A stretch of DNA of 64,000 nt from Rhizobium sp. CCGE 510. Lineage in GTDB: Bacteria > Pseudomonadota > Alphaproteobacteria > Rhizobiales > Rhizobiaceae. The position numbers were made by a program, and so were the translations under genes. Location: the NCBI RefSeq assembly GCF_000292525.1, contig NZ_AEYF01000044.1:744001-808000 (forward strand), in the 5' to 3' direction. The notes beneath the pieces are model-generated. The model searched no databases, had not been told where the DNA came from, and was given only the letters and a program-made list of their open reading frames with translations. Position 1 is the first letter of the stretch. Each line of letters opens with the position of its first letter. This document shows, in pieces, positions 1 through 8,736 of this stretch.

Positions 1-6
1 TCCGCT

Positions 7-462
7 TCAGAGCGTGCGCTTCAGCCCTTCGTGACTGGCGACAAAACCGAGCTTCTCATAGAAGCGGATCGAATCTGCCCGCGTTTTGTCCGATGTCAGC
101 TGCACGAGGCCGCAGCCGCGCTCGGCGCATTGGGCGATCGCCCATTCGATCAATTCCGCGCCGAGGCCCGAGCCGCGACGATCGCTTGCGACACGCACAC
201 TTTCGATCTGCCCGCGCCACATGCCTGTCCTCGACAGGCCAGGAATAAAACTCAGCTGCAGGCAGCCGACGACCCGATCGGCCGCATCGATTGCAACGGC
301 CAAAAGCTGATTGGCATCCGCCTCGATCGCGGCAAAGGCCGAGAGATAACGCGCATCGACGGGATTGGCGATGACCTCCCTGGTGCCGCCAAGATCGTCG
401 TCGGCCAGGAGCCGGACGATGGCGGCGAGATCGGATTGGCGGGCGAGCCTGAAACCGTGCAT
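7..462 (-). CDS. GNAT family N-acetyltransferase
   Basis: A 151-residue single-domain acetyltransferase of the GNAT fold. The N-terminal part (HGFRLARQSDLAAIVRLL) is the usual first beta strand and helix. The acetyl-CoA pyrophosphate loop appears as RRGSGLGAELIEWA (the R/Q-x-x-G-x-G/A motif), followed by the GLVQLTSD strand and the C-terminal RFYEKLGF motif seen in most family members. The substrate cannot be told from sequence. I chose the ATG at 462; a TTG four codons upstream is possible. The stop of the upstream MFS gene lies 8 bases before this ATG on the same strand, so the two are probably co-transcribed. The family assignment is firm and the function is unknown. Confidence 0.85.
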   Translation of the reverse strand: MHGFRLARQSDLAAIVRLLADDDLGGTREVIANPVDARYLSAFAAIEADANQLLAVAIDAADRVVGCLQLSFIPGLSRTGMWRGQIESVRVASDRRGSGLGAELIEWAIAQCAERGCGLVQLTSDKTRADSIRFYEKLGFVASHEGLKRTL

Positions 463-470
463 GGCTATTC

Positions 471-2165
471 TCAATGATGCAGATCGATCGGCGCCTTGTG
501 GAAGACATCGTCACCCGGCGGGATCGCCTGGCGTTCGATCATCCGGTGAACATGGAGCGGGCCTTCGCCGCGGTGAAGCGCCCGAAGCCTGTCGGTGTTT
601 TCGGCATCGGCCTGGGTGCGCCGCTGGTTGTGTCTGATGTATTCGACCCAGGTCGGCGTATGGTAGGTTTCCGTCCACAGTCCGGGATTTTCGAGATCGC
701 GCATCAGCGCCCAGTTGCGGGCGCCGTCACGGATGCGGATACGGCGGCGTTCGCCCATCAACTCCATGAATTCGGCAAGGTCGTCATCTCCGATCTCGTA
801 ATCGACCTGGATGACGATGGGGCCGCTACGCGGCGTGATGTCGAGACTGAGGGCCGGTTCGGTGAAGCGGTTCAGCGGATCGAGGTTGAGCGAGGCGAAG
901 GCCGGCATCGAAAACCGCAGGCCGGCCACGATGCCGAGCAGCATGATGGCTGATGACATCAGCAGCGCGTCGGCGACACCGTAGCGATCGGCGGCAACAC
1001 CCCACAGCCAGCTGCCGCCGGCGATGCCGCCGAAAGTGACGGTCTGGTAGAGCGACAGCGCGCGGCCGACCACCCAGCGCGGCGTCGACAGCTGAACGAT
1101 GGTATTAAAGAGAGAAAGTGCGGAGACCCAGCAGGCGCCGGAGACGAGCAGCCCGGCAGAGGTGAGGACAGCGCTTGGGCTGAAGGCGGCGATGACGGCG
1201 CTCAGTGCGAAGCCGGCGAAAGACAGGCGGATGATCATCTCGCTGGAAAGCACCTGGCGCAGCCGCGCATTCAGCACCGCGCCGCCGATCGCGCCGATGC
1301 CGAAGGCGCCGAGCATGAAACCATAGGTCAACGGGCCGCCGCCGACGAGATCGAGCGCGACGATCGGCAGCAGCGCCAGGATCGAGCTGGCGCCGGTGCC
1401 GAAGAGCAGTCCCCTGAGGAGAACCTTTTCGAGGTTCGGCGACATCGAGACATAACGCAGGCCGGCGAAGATGGCGCTGCCGAGCGCCTCCCGCGGCAGG
1501 GTCGAGGCCGGTGTGCCTGGGCGCCAGCGCAGCAGGGCATAGATCAAAGCGAGGTAGCTCACGGTGTTCACCGCGAAAGCTGCAGCGGCGCCCGCCGCGG
1601 CGACGATGACGCCGCCAATCGCCGGGCCGACGCTGCGGGTAATGTTGAAACCCATGCTGTTCAGCGTGACGGCGCCCGGCAGATCGGCGCGCGGCACCAT
1701 GTCGCCGACCGAGGCCTGCCAGGAGGGATTGTTGAGTGCAGTGCCGCAGCCGATCAGGAAGGTGAAGAACAGCAGCAGCCAGGGAGTGATCCAGCCGAGA
1801 AGGGCGAAGATCGTCAGCAGGGCCGAGACCGTCAGCATCATGCATTGCGCGGTCAGCATGACCCGCCGGCGGTCGTAATTGTCGGCGAGCGCACCCGATA
1901 TCAGCGAAAACAGCATGATCGGCAGCGCCGTCGAGGTCTGCACCAGCGCGACCATATCCTCCGAGGAGGTGATCGTCGTCATCATCCAGGCAGCACCCAC
2001 CGCCTGGATCAGGCCGCCGAAATTCGAGGACAGGCTGGCGAACCAGATGGCGCGGTAGGTATCGTGCCGCAGTGGCGCCAATGTCGACGAAGTGTAGGCC
2101 ACGATTTCTCCGCTTTTGTTATTGCGCCGCAACGGCAATATATGCGCAAGATCGGCGCTGGCCAT
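471..2165 (-). CDS. MFS exporter of the MFS_3 (EntS/DUF894-like) type with a C-terminal soluble domain
   Basis: A 564-residue major facilitator superfamily protein. Residues about 30-430 contain the hydrophobic segments, with a DNYDRRRVM loop 2-3 signature between TM2 and TM3. The start of the transport domain (LRHDTYRAIWFASLSSNFG) and the repeated glycine-rich helices fit the MFS_3 drug or siderophore exporters. The last ~120 residues are hydrophilic (IQVDYEIGDDDLAEFMELMG onward) and look like the ferredoxin-like ABM-type cytoplasmic extension found in some members. It probably pumps a small molecule outward, but no substrate is indicated. The GNAT gene follows immediately on the same strand. 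It is divergent from the rimP operon. Confidence 0.85.
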   Translation of the reverse strand: MASADLAHILPLRRNNKSGEIVAYTSSTLAPLRHDTYRAIWFASLSSNFGGLIQAVGAAWMMTTITSSEDMVALVQTSTALPIMLFSLISGALADNYDRRRVMLTAQCMMLTVSALLTIFALLGWITPWLLLFFTFLIGCGTALNNPSWQASVGDMVPRADLPGAVTLNSMGFNITRSVGPAIGGVIVAAAGAAAAFAVNTVSYLALIYALLRWRPGTPASTLPREALGSAIFAGLRYVSMSPNLEKVLLRGLLFGTGASSILALLPIVALDLVGGGPLTYGFMLGAFGIGAIGGAVLNARLRQVLSSEMIIRLSFAGFALSAVIAAFSPSAVLTSAGLLVSGACWVSALSLFNTIVQLSTPRWVVGRALSLYQTVTFGGIAGGSWLWGVAADRYGVADALLMSSAIMLLGIVAGLRFSMPAFASLNLDPLNRFTEPALSLDITPRSGPIVIQVDYEIGDDDLAEFMELMGERRRIRIRDGARNWALMRDLENPGLWTETYHTPTWVEYIRHNQRRTQADAENTDRLRALHRGEGPLHVHRMIERQAIPPGDDVFHKAPIDLHH

Positions 2166-2215
2166 AGGCCCCGCCGACGTCGCCCGACACCAATTGGCGG
2201 AATCGGTCGCAGACC

Positions 2216-2243
2216 TTGCAATTTCGGAAAAACCCGACTATAT
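2216..2243 (+). promoter_or_regulatory. Candidate sigma70-type promoter of the rimP-nusA operon
   Basis: TTGCAA at 2216-2221 and CTATAT at 2238-2243 are separated by 16 bases and point toward rimP. Initiation would fall near 2250, about 100 bases before rimP and just ahead of the hairpin at 2271. This is read from sequence only; no start site is known. Confidence 0.45.
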
Positions 2244-2270
2244 GGCTCTCAAATTCTTGATCGCTTGATG

Positions 2271-2301
2271 AAGAGTGGGCCGCAAGGACCCGCTCTTTTT
2301 T
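2271..2301 (+). terminator. Terminator-like hairpin in the rimP leader
   Basis: AAGAGTGGG (2271-2279) pairs with CCCGCTCTT (2289-2297) with one G-T pair and is followed by a run of T. This is a textbook intrinsic terminator. It sits between divergent genes, downstream of the candidate rimP promoter and about 47 bases before the rimP start, so the plausible role is attenuation of the rimP-nusA-infB operon. The MFS gene reads the other way and does not need it. Confidence 0.65.
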
Positions 2302-2347
2302 ATTAACGCGATCCCTAAAAAGCATGAAATTGCGAGGAGCGCACCGC

Positions 2348-2953
2348 TTGTCGGACATGACAAACGCAGACAACGAACTTGAGCCGCGGCTGATTACCGA
2401 AACCGGACTCGACCAGCGTCTTGCCGATATCATCGAACCCGTCCTCGTCGGCATCGGCTTCCGGCTGATCCGCGTCCGTATGCTGAACCAGAACGGCGTG
2501 ACGATGCAGGTGATGGCCGAACGCAACGACGGGACGATGACGGTTCAGGACTGCGAAGAAGTCTCGATGGCGATTTCTCCTGTCCTCGATGTGGAAGATC
2601 CGGTCGATAAAGAGTATCATCTCGAAGTGTCTTCGCCCGGCATCGACCGTCCGATGGTGCGGAAATCCGATTTTGTCCGCTGGCAGGGCCACCTTGTGAA
2701 ATGCGAGACGTCGATCTTGATCGACAATCGCAAGCGCTTCCGCGGCAAGATCGTCGAAGCAGGCGTCGATGGCTTCACGCTCGAGCGTGACCAGGTCGCT
2801 TACGGGGAAGAACAGAAGGTCATCATTCCCTTCTCGGCGCTTAGCGATGCGAAGCTCATTCTGACCGACGACCTGATCCGCGACGCGTTGCGCGCCGACA
2901 AGCTGGCGAAAGCCCAGGCAGCCAACCAGAACGAAGCGGACGACCAGGAATAA
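2348..2953 (+). CDS. rimP: Ribosome maturation factor RimP
   Basis: RimP binds the 30S subunit and is needed for late steps of 16S/30S maturation. The 201-residue protein shows the N-terminal alpha/beta domain (TETGLDQRLADIIEPVLVGIGF, here broken: TETGLDQRL and GIGFRLIRVRM), the conserved EVSSPGIDRPMVR segment, and the C-terminal Sm-like domain with KRFRGKIVEAG. It lies first in the classic order rimP-nusA-ylxR-infB. I chose the TTG at 2348 because GAGGAG lies 9 bases upstream; the ATG at 2357 is an alternative giving 198 residues. The acidic C-terminal tail is usual for rhizobial members. Confidence 0.95.
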   Translation: MSDMTNADNELEPRLITETGLDQRLADIIEPVLVGIGFRLIRVRMLNQNGVTMQVMAERNDGTMTVQDCEEVSMAISPVLDVEDPVDKEYHLEVSSPGIDRPMVRKSDFVRWQGHLVKCETSILIDNRKRFRGKIVEAGVDGFTLERDQVAYGEEQKVIIPFSALSDAKLILTDDLIRDALRADKLAKAQAANQNEADDQE

Positions 2954-3012
2954 CCGATCAACAGACCGCTACAGGGACGGGAACCCTGGAGTAAAGACGG
3001 AGAAACAAGACA

Positions 3013-4620
3013 ATGGCAGTCAGTGCGAACCGGCTCGAACTTCTGCAGATCGCAGATGCAGTGGCGCGCGAAAAGGTCATCGACCGCGAGATCGTGCTGG
3101 CCGCAATGGCCGACGCCATCCAGAAGGCGGCACGCTCCCGTTACGGCACCGAGTCCAACATTCGGGCCGATATCAATCCGAAGACCGGCGAAATCCGTCT
3201 TCAGCGCCTGCTCGAAGTCGTCGACAAGGCTGAGGATTATTCGACGCAGATCCCGCTGGAGCTTGCTCGCGACCGCAATCCGGACGCCGCACTTGGCGAT
3301 TTCATCGCCGATCCGCTGCCGCCGATGGATTTTGGCCGTATCGCCGCACAGTCCGCCAAGCAGGTGATCGTGCAGAAGGTGCGTGAAGCCGAGCGCGACC
3401 GCCAGTTCGACGAATTCAAGGATCGCGTCGGCGAAATCGTCAACGGCACTGTCAAGCGCGTCGAATATGGCAATGTCATCGTCGATCTCGGCCGTGGCGA
3501 AGGCATCATCCGCCGCGACGAAATGATCCCGCGCGAAAACGTCCGCTACGGCGATCGTGTCCGTGCCTATGTCTATGATGTCCGTCGCGAGCAGCGCGGC
3601 CCGCAGATTTTCCTGTCGCGTACTCACCCGCAGTTCATGGTGAAGCTATTCACCATGGAAGTGCCCGAGATTTACGACGGCATCATCCAGGTGAAGTCGG
3701 TCGCCCGCGATCCGGGTTCGCGCGCCAAGATCGCCGTGATCTCGAACGATAGTTCGATCGATCCGGTCGGCGCCTGCGTCGGTATGCGCGGTTCGCGCGT
3801 TCAGGCCGTCGTCGGCGAACTCCAGGGCGAGAAGATCGACATCATCCCGTGGAGCCAAGACCCGGCGACTTTCGTCGTCAATGCCCTGCAGCCGGCCGAA
3901 GTCGCCAAGGTCGTTCTCGACGAGGATGCCGAGCGTATCGAAGTCGTCGTTCCCGATGAGCAGCTGTCGCTTGCGATCGGCCGCCGCGGCCAGAACGTCC
4001 GCCTCGCCTCGCAGCTGACCGGCTGGGACATCGACATCATGACGGAGGCCGAGGAATCGGAACGCCGCCAGAAGGAATTCAACGAACGCACCAACCTGTT
4101 CATGGATTCGCTCGACGTCGACGAAATGGTCGGCCAGGTTCTGGCCTCCGAAGGTTTTGCCGCGGTCGAAGAACTGGCCTATGTCGATCTCGACGAGATC
4201 TCCTCGATCGACGGTTTCGACGAAGAGACGGCCCAGGAAATCCAGCAGCGTGCCCGCGAATTCCTCGAGCGTCTCGAAGCCGAGATGGACGAGAAGCGCA
4301 AGGCGCTCGGCGTTCAGGACGAGCTGCGCGAAATCGACGGCATCACCGCCCAGATGATGGTGGCGCTCGGCGAAGACGGCATCAAGTCGATCGAGGACTT
4401 TGCCGGTTGTGCCGCCGACGATCTCGTCGGCTGGACGGAACGCAAGAACGGCGAAACGAAGAAGTTCGAAGGCCTGTTCTCGAAGTTCGACGTCTCGCGC
4501 GTCGAGGCTGAACAAATGATCGTCCAGGCCCGCCTTTCGGCCGGCTGGATCACGCAAGAGGACCTGGCTAAGGGGACCGAAGAAGAGGTCATCGAAGCCG
4601 AAGCCGAACAGGAAGTATGA
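3013..4620 (+). CDS. nusA: Transcription termination/antitermination factor NusA
   Basis: A 535-residue NusA that binds RNA polymerase and nascent RNA and modulates pausing, termination and antitermination. Domains in order are the N-terminal RNAP-binding domain (about 1-130), an S1 domain (about 135-200, GEIVNGTVKRVEYGNVIVDLG), two KH domains (about 200-345, with DPVGACVGMRGSRVQAV and SLAIGRRGQNVRLA), and a C-terminal region carrying two helix-hairpin-helix-like acidic repeats. The gene is preceded by GGAG and its stop overlaps the YlxR start (ATGA). Its leader lies under the hairpin at 2271, so autoregulation is possible. Confidence 0.97.
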   Translation: MAVSANRLELLQIADAVAREKVIDREIVLAAMADAIQKAARSRYGTESNIRADINPKTGEIRLQRLLEVVDKAEDYSTQIPLELARDRNPDAALGDFIADPLPPMDFGRIAAQSAKQVIVQKVREAERDRQFDEFKDRVGEIVNGTVKRVEYGNVIVDLGRGEGIIRRDEMIPRENVRYGDRVRAYVYDVRREQRGPQIFLSRTHPQFMVKLFTMEVPEIYDGIIQVKSVARDPGSRAKIAVISNDSSIDPVGACVGMRGSRVQAVVGELQGEKIDIIPWSQDPATFVVNALQPAEVAKVVLDEDAERIEVVVPDEQLSLAIGRRGQNVRLASQLTGWDIDIMTEAEESERRQKEFNERTNLFMDSLDVDEMVGQVLASEGFAAVEELAYVDLDEISSIDGFDEETAQEIQQRAREFLERLEAEMDEKRKALGVQDELREIDGITAQMMVALGEDGIKSIEDFAGCAADDLVGWTERKNGETKKFEGLFSKFDVSRVEAEQMIVQARLSAGWITQEDLAKGTEEEVIEAEAEQEV

Positions 4621-5312
4621 TGACCGCGCATGAGCCGGACGCTCTCCCTGATGAGGACGACGATCTTGCAGGTTATGACGTGAACGGACGCATGTGCATC
4701 GTGACGCGCGAAAGCGGATCGCCGGAAGAGCTGATCCGCTTCGTTGCCGCTCCCGATGGAACTATTGTCGCCGACCTGAAGCGCGAGCTTCCGGGACGCG
4801 GATGCTGGGTGAAGATCGACCGGTCGCTGGTCGACAGGGCAGTGGCGAAGAAACTCTTCGCCCGTGCGCTGAAAATGGATGTGAAGGCGGCAGACGATCT
4901 CGGCGCGAGCGTCGATCGGCTGCTTTCGGCGCAATTGATGCAGATGATGAACATGGGGCGGAAAGCCGGTCAGTTCGTCAGCGGGTCCTCGAAAGTGGAT
5001 GCCGCAGTCAGAAGCGGAGCAGCGCTTGCGGTGTTCCATGCGACTGATGCAGCGGACGACGGCGTCCGGAAAATCGACCAGGCCCGCAAGGCCTGGCACC
5101 TCGGAATGGAGACCGAGGAGGAGATACCTTCCTTCCGTCTCTTCTCGGAGAGCGAAATGGAAGGCCTGATGGGCCAGAATGCTTTTATCCATGCCGCAGT
5201 GCTTGCAGGGCAGGCGGGTGAGGGTGTAGTGAAGCGCGCAAAGATGCTCGAACAGTACCGTATTGGCGGTCAGTCCCGGGCAGCGGGCGGCGCTGGCCGG
5301 CAAAAACAATGA
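4617..5312 (+). CDS. YlxR (DUF448) RNA-binding protein fused to an L7Ae/YlxQ-like domain
   Basis: A 231-residue protein. Residues ~20-85 form the YlxR fold, with RMCIVTRE, the ELIRFVAAPDG strand and GRGCWVKID, and residues ~100-200 form an L7Ae/YlxQ-like domain (LMQMMNMGRKAGQFVSGSSK, then the AVFHATDAADDG strand). In many Firmicutes these are two adjacent genes, ylxR and ylxQ, between nusA and infB; here they are one polypeptide, the usual alphaproteobacterial form. The role is thought to be RNA binding in transcription or translation and is not firmly established. The start overlaps the nusA stop by four bases, which shows translational coupling. Confidence 0.88.
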   Translation: MMTAHEPDALPDEDDDLAGYDVNGRMCIVTRESGSPEELIRFVAAPDGTIVADLKRELPGRGCWVKIDRSLVDRAVAKKLFARALKMDVKAADDLGASVDRLLSAQLMQMMNMGRKAGQFVSGSSKVDAAVRSGAALAVFHATDAADDGVRKIDQARKAWHLGMETEEEIPSFRLFSESEMEGLMGQNAFIHAAVLAGQAGEGVVKRAKMLEQYRIGGQSRAAGGAGRQKQ

Positions 5313-5413
5313 GGCGGTCACCGGCATCGGCCGGTCGCATCTTCATTGATCGACAGTATTGAACGACAGGGTCTGATCTAGTCATCGCTCCCTGTCCGAA
5401 GGAACGGGAACGA

Positions 5414-8164
5414 ATGACCGATAGTAACGACGACAAGACAATCAGCGTGACGGGCAAAAAGACGCTTACCCTGAAACCATCGGGGATGAGCCAGGGCACC
5501 GTTCGCCAGGATATGGGTCGAGGCCGCACCAAGGCGGTCGTCGTCGAGACCCGCAAGCGGCGCCCGATGCGCCCGGAAGACGAAAAGCCGATCACACCTG
5601 CCGCTCCGGTGGTCGCTGTGCGTGCTGCCGAACCGGCGCCCGCGCCTGTGCAGGCGCGCCCGCAGCAGCCGGCACCGGCACCGCGGATCCAGCAGGGCAA
5701 CAACAGCCAGACGAACCAACGTCCGCAGCAGTCCCACCAGACGCCGCGCCAGAACGATCGTCCGCGCCCGGTGGTGCTGAACCATCTGTCGCCTGAAGAG
5801 ATGGACGCCCGCCGCCGTGCGCTTGCCGACGCCCAGGCGCGTGACGCACAGGATGCGATCCGCCGCGCCGAGGACGAAAAGCGCCGTGCCGCCGAAGAGG
5901 TTGTCCGCAAGGCAGCCGAAGCGGAAGAAGCTGCCCTCAGGGCCGCTGAAGAGGCGACGCGCCAGGCCGAGGCACCCGCCGCCATTACTGAACCAGCAGC
6001 CGCCGCACCGGCTCCGGCCGAAGCACGCGCCGACGCCCCGCAGCAACCCGCACCGTCGGCACCTGCCGCGCGCCGGCCCGATGCGGCTGGAGCACCGGCT
6101 GCTGCCCGTCCGGCAGCGGGCGCTGCTGTTCCCGGCGCCGTTCGCGGCCGTCGCGACGAAAAGGAAGAAGAAGATCGGGGTGCCGCGCGCGGCGCTCCGG
6201 TCCGTGGCCGTGTCGTTCGCCCTGAACCGGCAAAGCCGGTCACGACGCGTCCGAAGACGGATGAAGAACGCCGTCGCGGCAAGCTGACGATCTCCACGGC
6301 CAACGTTGACGGTGACGACAATGCCCGCGGACGTTCGCTCTCGGCGATGCGCCGCCGGCAGGAGAAATTCCGCCGCGGTCAGATGCAGGAAACCCGCGAG
6401 AAGATCTCCCGTGAGGTAGTTCTGCCCGAGACCATCACCATTCAGGAACTGTCGCAGCGCATGTCCGAACGCGCCGTCGACGTCATCAAGTACCTGATGA
6501 AGGAAGGCCAGATGATGAAGCCGGGCGACGTCATCGACGCCGACCTCGCCGAACTCATCGCCGGCGAATTCGGCCATACGGTCCGGCGCGTGTCGGAATC
6601 CGACGTCGAACTCGGCATCTTCAATGTGTCCGACGAGGACGGCGAACTGGTTTCGCGCCCGCCCGTCGTCACCATCATGGGCCATGTCGACCACGGCAAG
6701 ACCTCACTGCTCGACGCCATCCGTCATGCCAACGTGGTTTCCGGCGAAGCCGGTGGCATCACGCAGCATATCGGCGCCTATCAGGTGGAGCAGAGCGGTC
6801 AGAAGATCACCTTCATTGATACGCCTGGCCACGCCGCCTTCACGGCAATGCGTGCCCGCGGTGCCCAGGCGACCGACATCGCGATCCTGGTCGTCGCAGC
6901 CGACGACAGCGTGATGCCGCAGACAATCGAATCGATCAACCACGCCAAGGCGGCCGGTGTTCCGATCATCGTTGCGATCAACAAGGTCGACAAGCACGAG
7001 GCTGATCCTCAGAGGGTCCGCAACCAGCTGCTGCAGCACGAAGTCTTCGTGGAATCCATGGGCGGTGAAGTGCTCGACGTCGAAGTTTCGGCCAAGACCG
7101 GCAAGAACCTCGACAAGCTGCTCGAGGCGATCCTGCTGCAGTCGGAAATTCTCGATCTCAAGGCTAACCCGAACCGGACTGCGGAAGGTACCGTCATCGA
7201 AGCCCAGCTCGATCGTGGCCGTGGTTCGGTCGCGACCGTGCTCGTCCAGAAGGGCACGCTGCGTCCGGGCCAGATCATCGTCGCCGGCGACGTCTGGGGC
7301 CGCGTGCGCGCCCTCGTCACCGACAAGGGCGACCATGTGAAGGAGGCAGGTCCCGCGACCCCGGTCGAGGTTCTTGGTCTGTCCGGCACGCCGCAGGCGG
7401 GCGACAAGTTCGCCGTCGTCGAAAGCGAAAGCCGCGCCCGCGAAATCTCGGAGTATCGTCAGCGTCTTGCCCGCGATAAGGCGGCTGCCCGCCAGTCGGG
7501 ACAGCGCGGTTCGCTGGAACAGATGATGATGCAGCGCCAGAGCGCCGGCATCAAGGAGTTCCCGCTGGTTATCAAGGGCGACGTGCAGGGCTCGATCGAA
7601 GCCATTGCCGGCGCGCTGGAGAAGCTCGGTACCGACGAAGTCCGTGCCCGTATCGTCCATTCGGGCGCCGGCGGCATCACCGAGTCGGATATCTCGCTCG
7701 CCGAAGCGTCGAACGCGGCCATCATCGGCTTCAACGTTCGTGCAAATACGCAGGCTCGCCAGTTCGCCGAACGCGAAGGCATCGAAATCCGCTACTACAA
7801 CATCATCTACGACCTGGTGGATGACGTGAAGGCAGCGATGTCGGGCTTGCTCTCTCCGGAACGGCGCGAAACCTTCATCGGCAATGCCGAAATCCTCGAA
7901 GTGTTCAACATCACCAAGGTCGGCAAGGTCGCAGGCTGCCGTGTCGTCGAAGGCAAGGTCGAACGCGGTGCGGGCGTCCGCCTCATCCGCAACGACGTCG
8001 TCGTTCACGAAGGCAAGCTCAAGACCCTCAAGCGCTTCAAGGACGAAGTATCCGAAGTGCCGATGGGTCAGGAATGCGGCATGGCCTTCGAGAACTACGA
8101 GGACATGCGCGCTGGCGACGTCATCGAGTGCTTCCGCGTCGAACATATCACGCGCACGCTCTAA
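5414..8164 (+). CDS. infB: Translation initiation factor IF-2
   Basis: A 916-residue GTPase that delivers initiator fMet-tRNA to the 30S subunit. The long N-terminal extension (about 1-330) is Pro/Ala-rich and then a charged Arg/Glu/Ala-rich coiled-coil stretch, as in other alphaproteobacterial IF-2. The IF2_N module follows (ITIQELSQRMSERAVDVIKY). The G domain begins near 418, with GHVDHGKT (G1), DTPGHAAF (G3) and NKVDK (G4). Domains II, III and the C-terminal fMet-tRNA binding domain complete it. It follows the ylxR gene after about 100 bases and is in the same transcriptional direction. Confidence 0.98.
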   Translation: MTDSNDDKTISVTGKKTLTLKPSGMSQGTVRQDMGRGRTKAVVVETRKRRPMRPEDEKPITPAAPVVAVRAAEPAPAPVQARPQQPAPAPRIQQGNNSQTNQRPQQSHQTPRQNDRPRPVVLNHLSPEEMDARRRALADAQARDAQDAIRRAEDEKRRAAEEVVRKAAEAEEAALRAAEEATRQAEAPAAITEPAAAAPAPAEARADAPQQPAPSAPAARRPDAAGAPAAARPAAGAAVPGAVRGRRDEKEEEDRGAARGAPVRGRVVRPEPAKPVTTRPKTDEERRRGKLTISTANVDGDDNARGRSLSAMRRRQEKFRRGQMQETREKISREVVLPETITIQELSQRMSERAVDVIKYLMKEGQMMKPGDVIDADLAELIAGEFGHTVRRVSESDVELGIFNVSDEDGELVSRPPVVTIMGHVDHGKTSLLDAIRHANVVSGEAGGITQHIGAYQVEQSGQKITFIDTPGHAAFTAMRARGAQATDIAILVVAADDSVMPQTIESINHAKAAGVPIIVAINKVDKHEADPQRVRNQLLQHEVFVESMGGEVLDVEVSAKTGKNLDKLLEAILLQSEILDLKANPNRTAEGTVIEAQLDRGRGSVATVLVQKGTLRPGQIIVAGDVWGRVRALVTDKGDHVKEAGPATPVEVLGLSGTPQAGDKFAVVESESRAREISEYRQRLARDKAAARQSGQRGSLEQMMMQRQSAGIKEFPLVIKGDVQGSIEAIAGALEKLGTDEVRARIVHSGAGGITESDISLAEASNAAIIGFNVRANTQARQFAEREGIEIRYYNIIYDLVDDVKAAMSGLLSPERRETFIGNAEILEVFNITKVGKVAGCRVVEGKVERGAGVRLIRNDVVVHEGKLKTLKRFKDEVSEVPMGQECGMAFENYEDMRAGDVIECFRVEHITRTL

Positions 8165-8188
8165 CCCGCTGAGCACGATATCAGCTTT

Positions 8189-8224
8189 CCGAAAGCCATT
8201 CGCCAGCCGGCGGATGGCTTTCGG
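8189..8224 (+). terminator. Strong hairpin after infB
   Basis: CCGAAAGCCAT (8189-8199) pairs perfectly over 11 bases with ATGGCTTTCGG (8214-8224), and an inner CGCC/GGCG helix adds to it. No T-run follows, so it may be an RNA-processing or stability element rather than a true terminator, since rbfA is normally co-transcribed with infB. Confidence 0.5.
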
Positions 8225-8229
8225 GTATC

Positions 8230-8305
8230 TGCCGACTTGACCTTTTCGACCAAAAGAGTCATGGACGCTCTCCTTTGACGGGTTCGATTCCCAGCCGCAT
8301 CGGCA
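8230..8305 (+). other. tRNA-like 76-nt segment between infB and rbfA (not a functional tRNA call)
   Basis: The ends TGCCGA (8230-8235) and TCGGCA (8300-8305) are complementary and 76 bases apart overall. A T-arm-like GGGTTCGATTCCC is present, and AGAGT/GCTCT closes a seven-base loop reading CATGGAC. However, position 33 would be A instead of U, the T-stem pairs only three bases, and no proper D-arm is seen. It may be a decayed tRNA or chance. I would not annotate it as a tRNA. Confidence 0.2.
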
Positions 8306-8318
8306 AATAGAGATAACA

Positions 8319-8723
8319 ATGACCAGATCGACTTCTTCCGCGCCTTCGCAGCGCATGCTGCGCGTTGGCGAACAGGTTCGCGCCGCGATCACCCAGGTGC
8401 TGCAGCGCGGCGAAGTGCGTGACGACATCATCGAAGCGACCGTGATCTCGATCTCGGAAGTGCGCATGTCAACCGACCTCAAGATCGCCACCGCCTATGT
8501 GACACCGCTCGGCGTTTCCGACCACAGCATCGTCATCGAGGCGTTGAACCGTAATGCGAGGTATATCCGCGGGCGCCTCGGGCAGCAGCTTCGGCAGATG
8601 AAATACATGCCGGAGGTGCGCTTCCGTGACGATACCAGCTTCGACAACTACAAAAAAATCGACGAGCTGCTGCGTTCGCCCGAAGTCCGACGCGACCTCG
8701 ACGGCGATAATGACGAACAATAA
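8319..8723 (+). CDS. rbfA: 30S ribosome-binding factor RbfA
   Basis: RbfA binds the 30S subunit near the 5' end of 16S rRNA and supports its maturation and cold adaptation. The 134-residue KH-like protein shows SQRMLRVGEQVRAAITQVLQ, the VTPLG strand (TAYVTPLGVSDHSIVIEALN) and the conserved MKYMPEVRFRDDTSFDN. Length and motifs are normal for the family. It is followed by truB 13 bases downstream, the usual infB-rbfA-truB order. Confidence 0.96.
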   Translation: MTRSTSSAPSQRMLRVGEQVRAAITQVLQRGEVRDDIIEATVISISEVRMSTDLKIATAYVTPLGVSDHSIVIEALNRNARYIRGRLGQQLRQMKYMPEVRFRDDTSFDNYKKIDELLRSPEVRRDLDGDNDEQ

Positions 8724-8736
8724 ACAGAAGAGACGC

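Noticed and set aside
5378..8491. Long antisense open frames over infB (438 and 595 residues)
   Set aside because: They mirror a high-GC gene, have no family motifs or ribosome sites, and the sense frame is certain IF-2.
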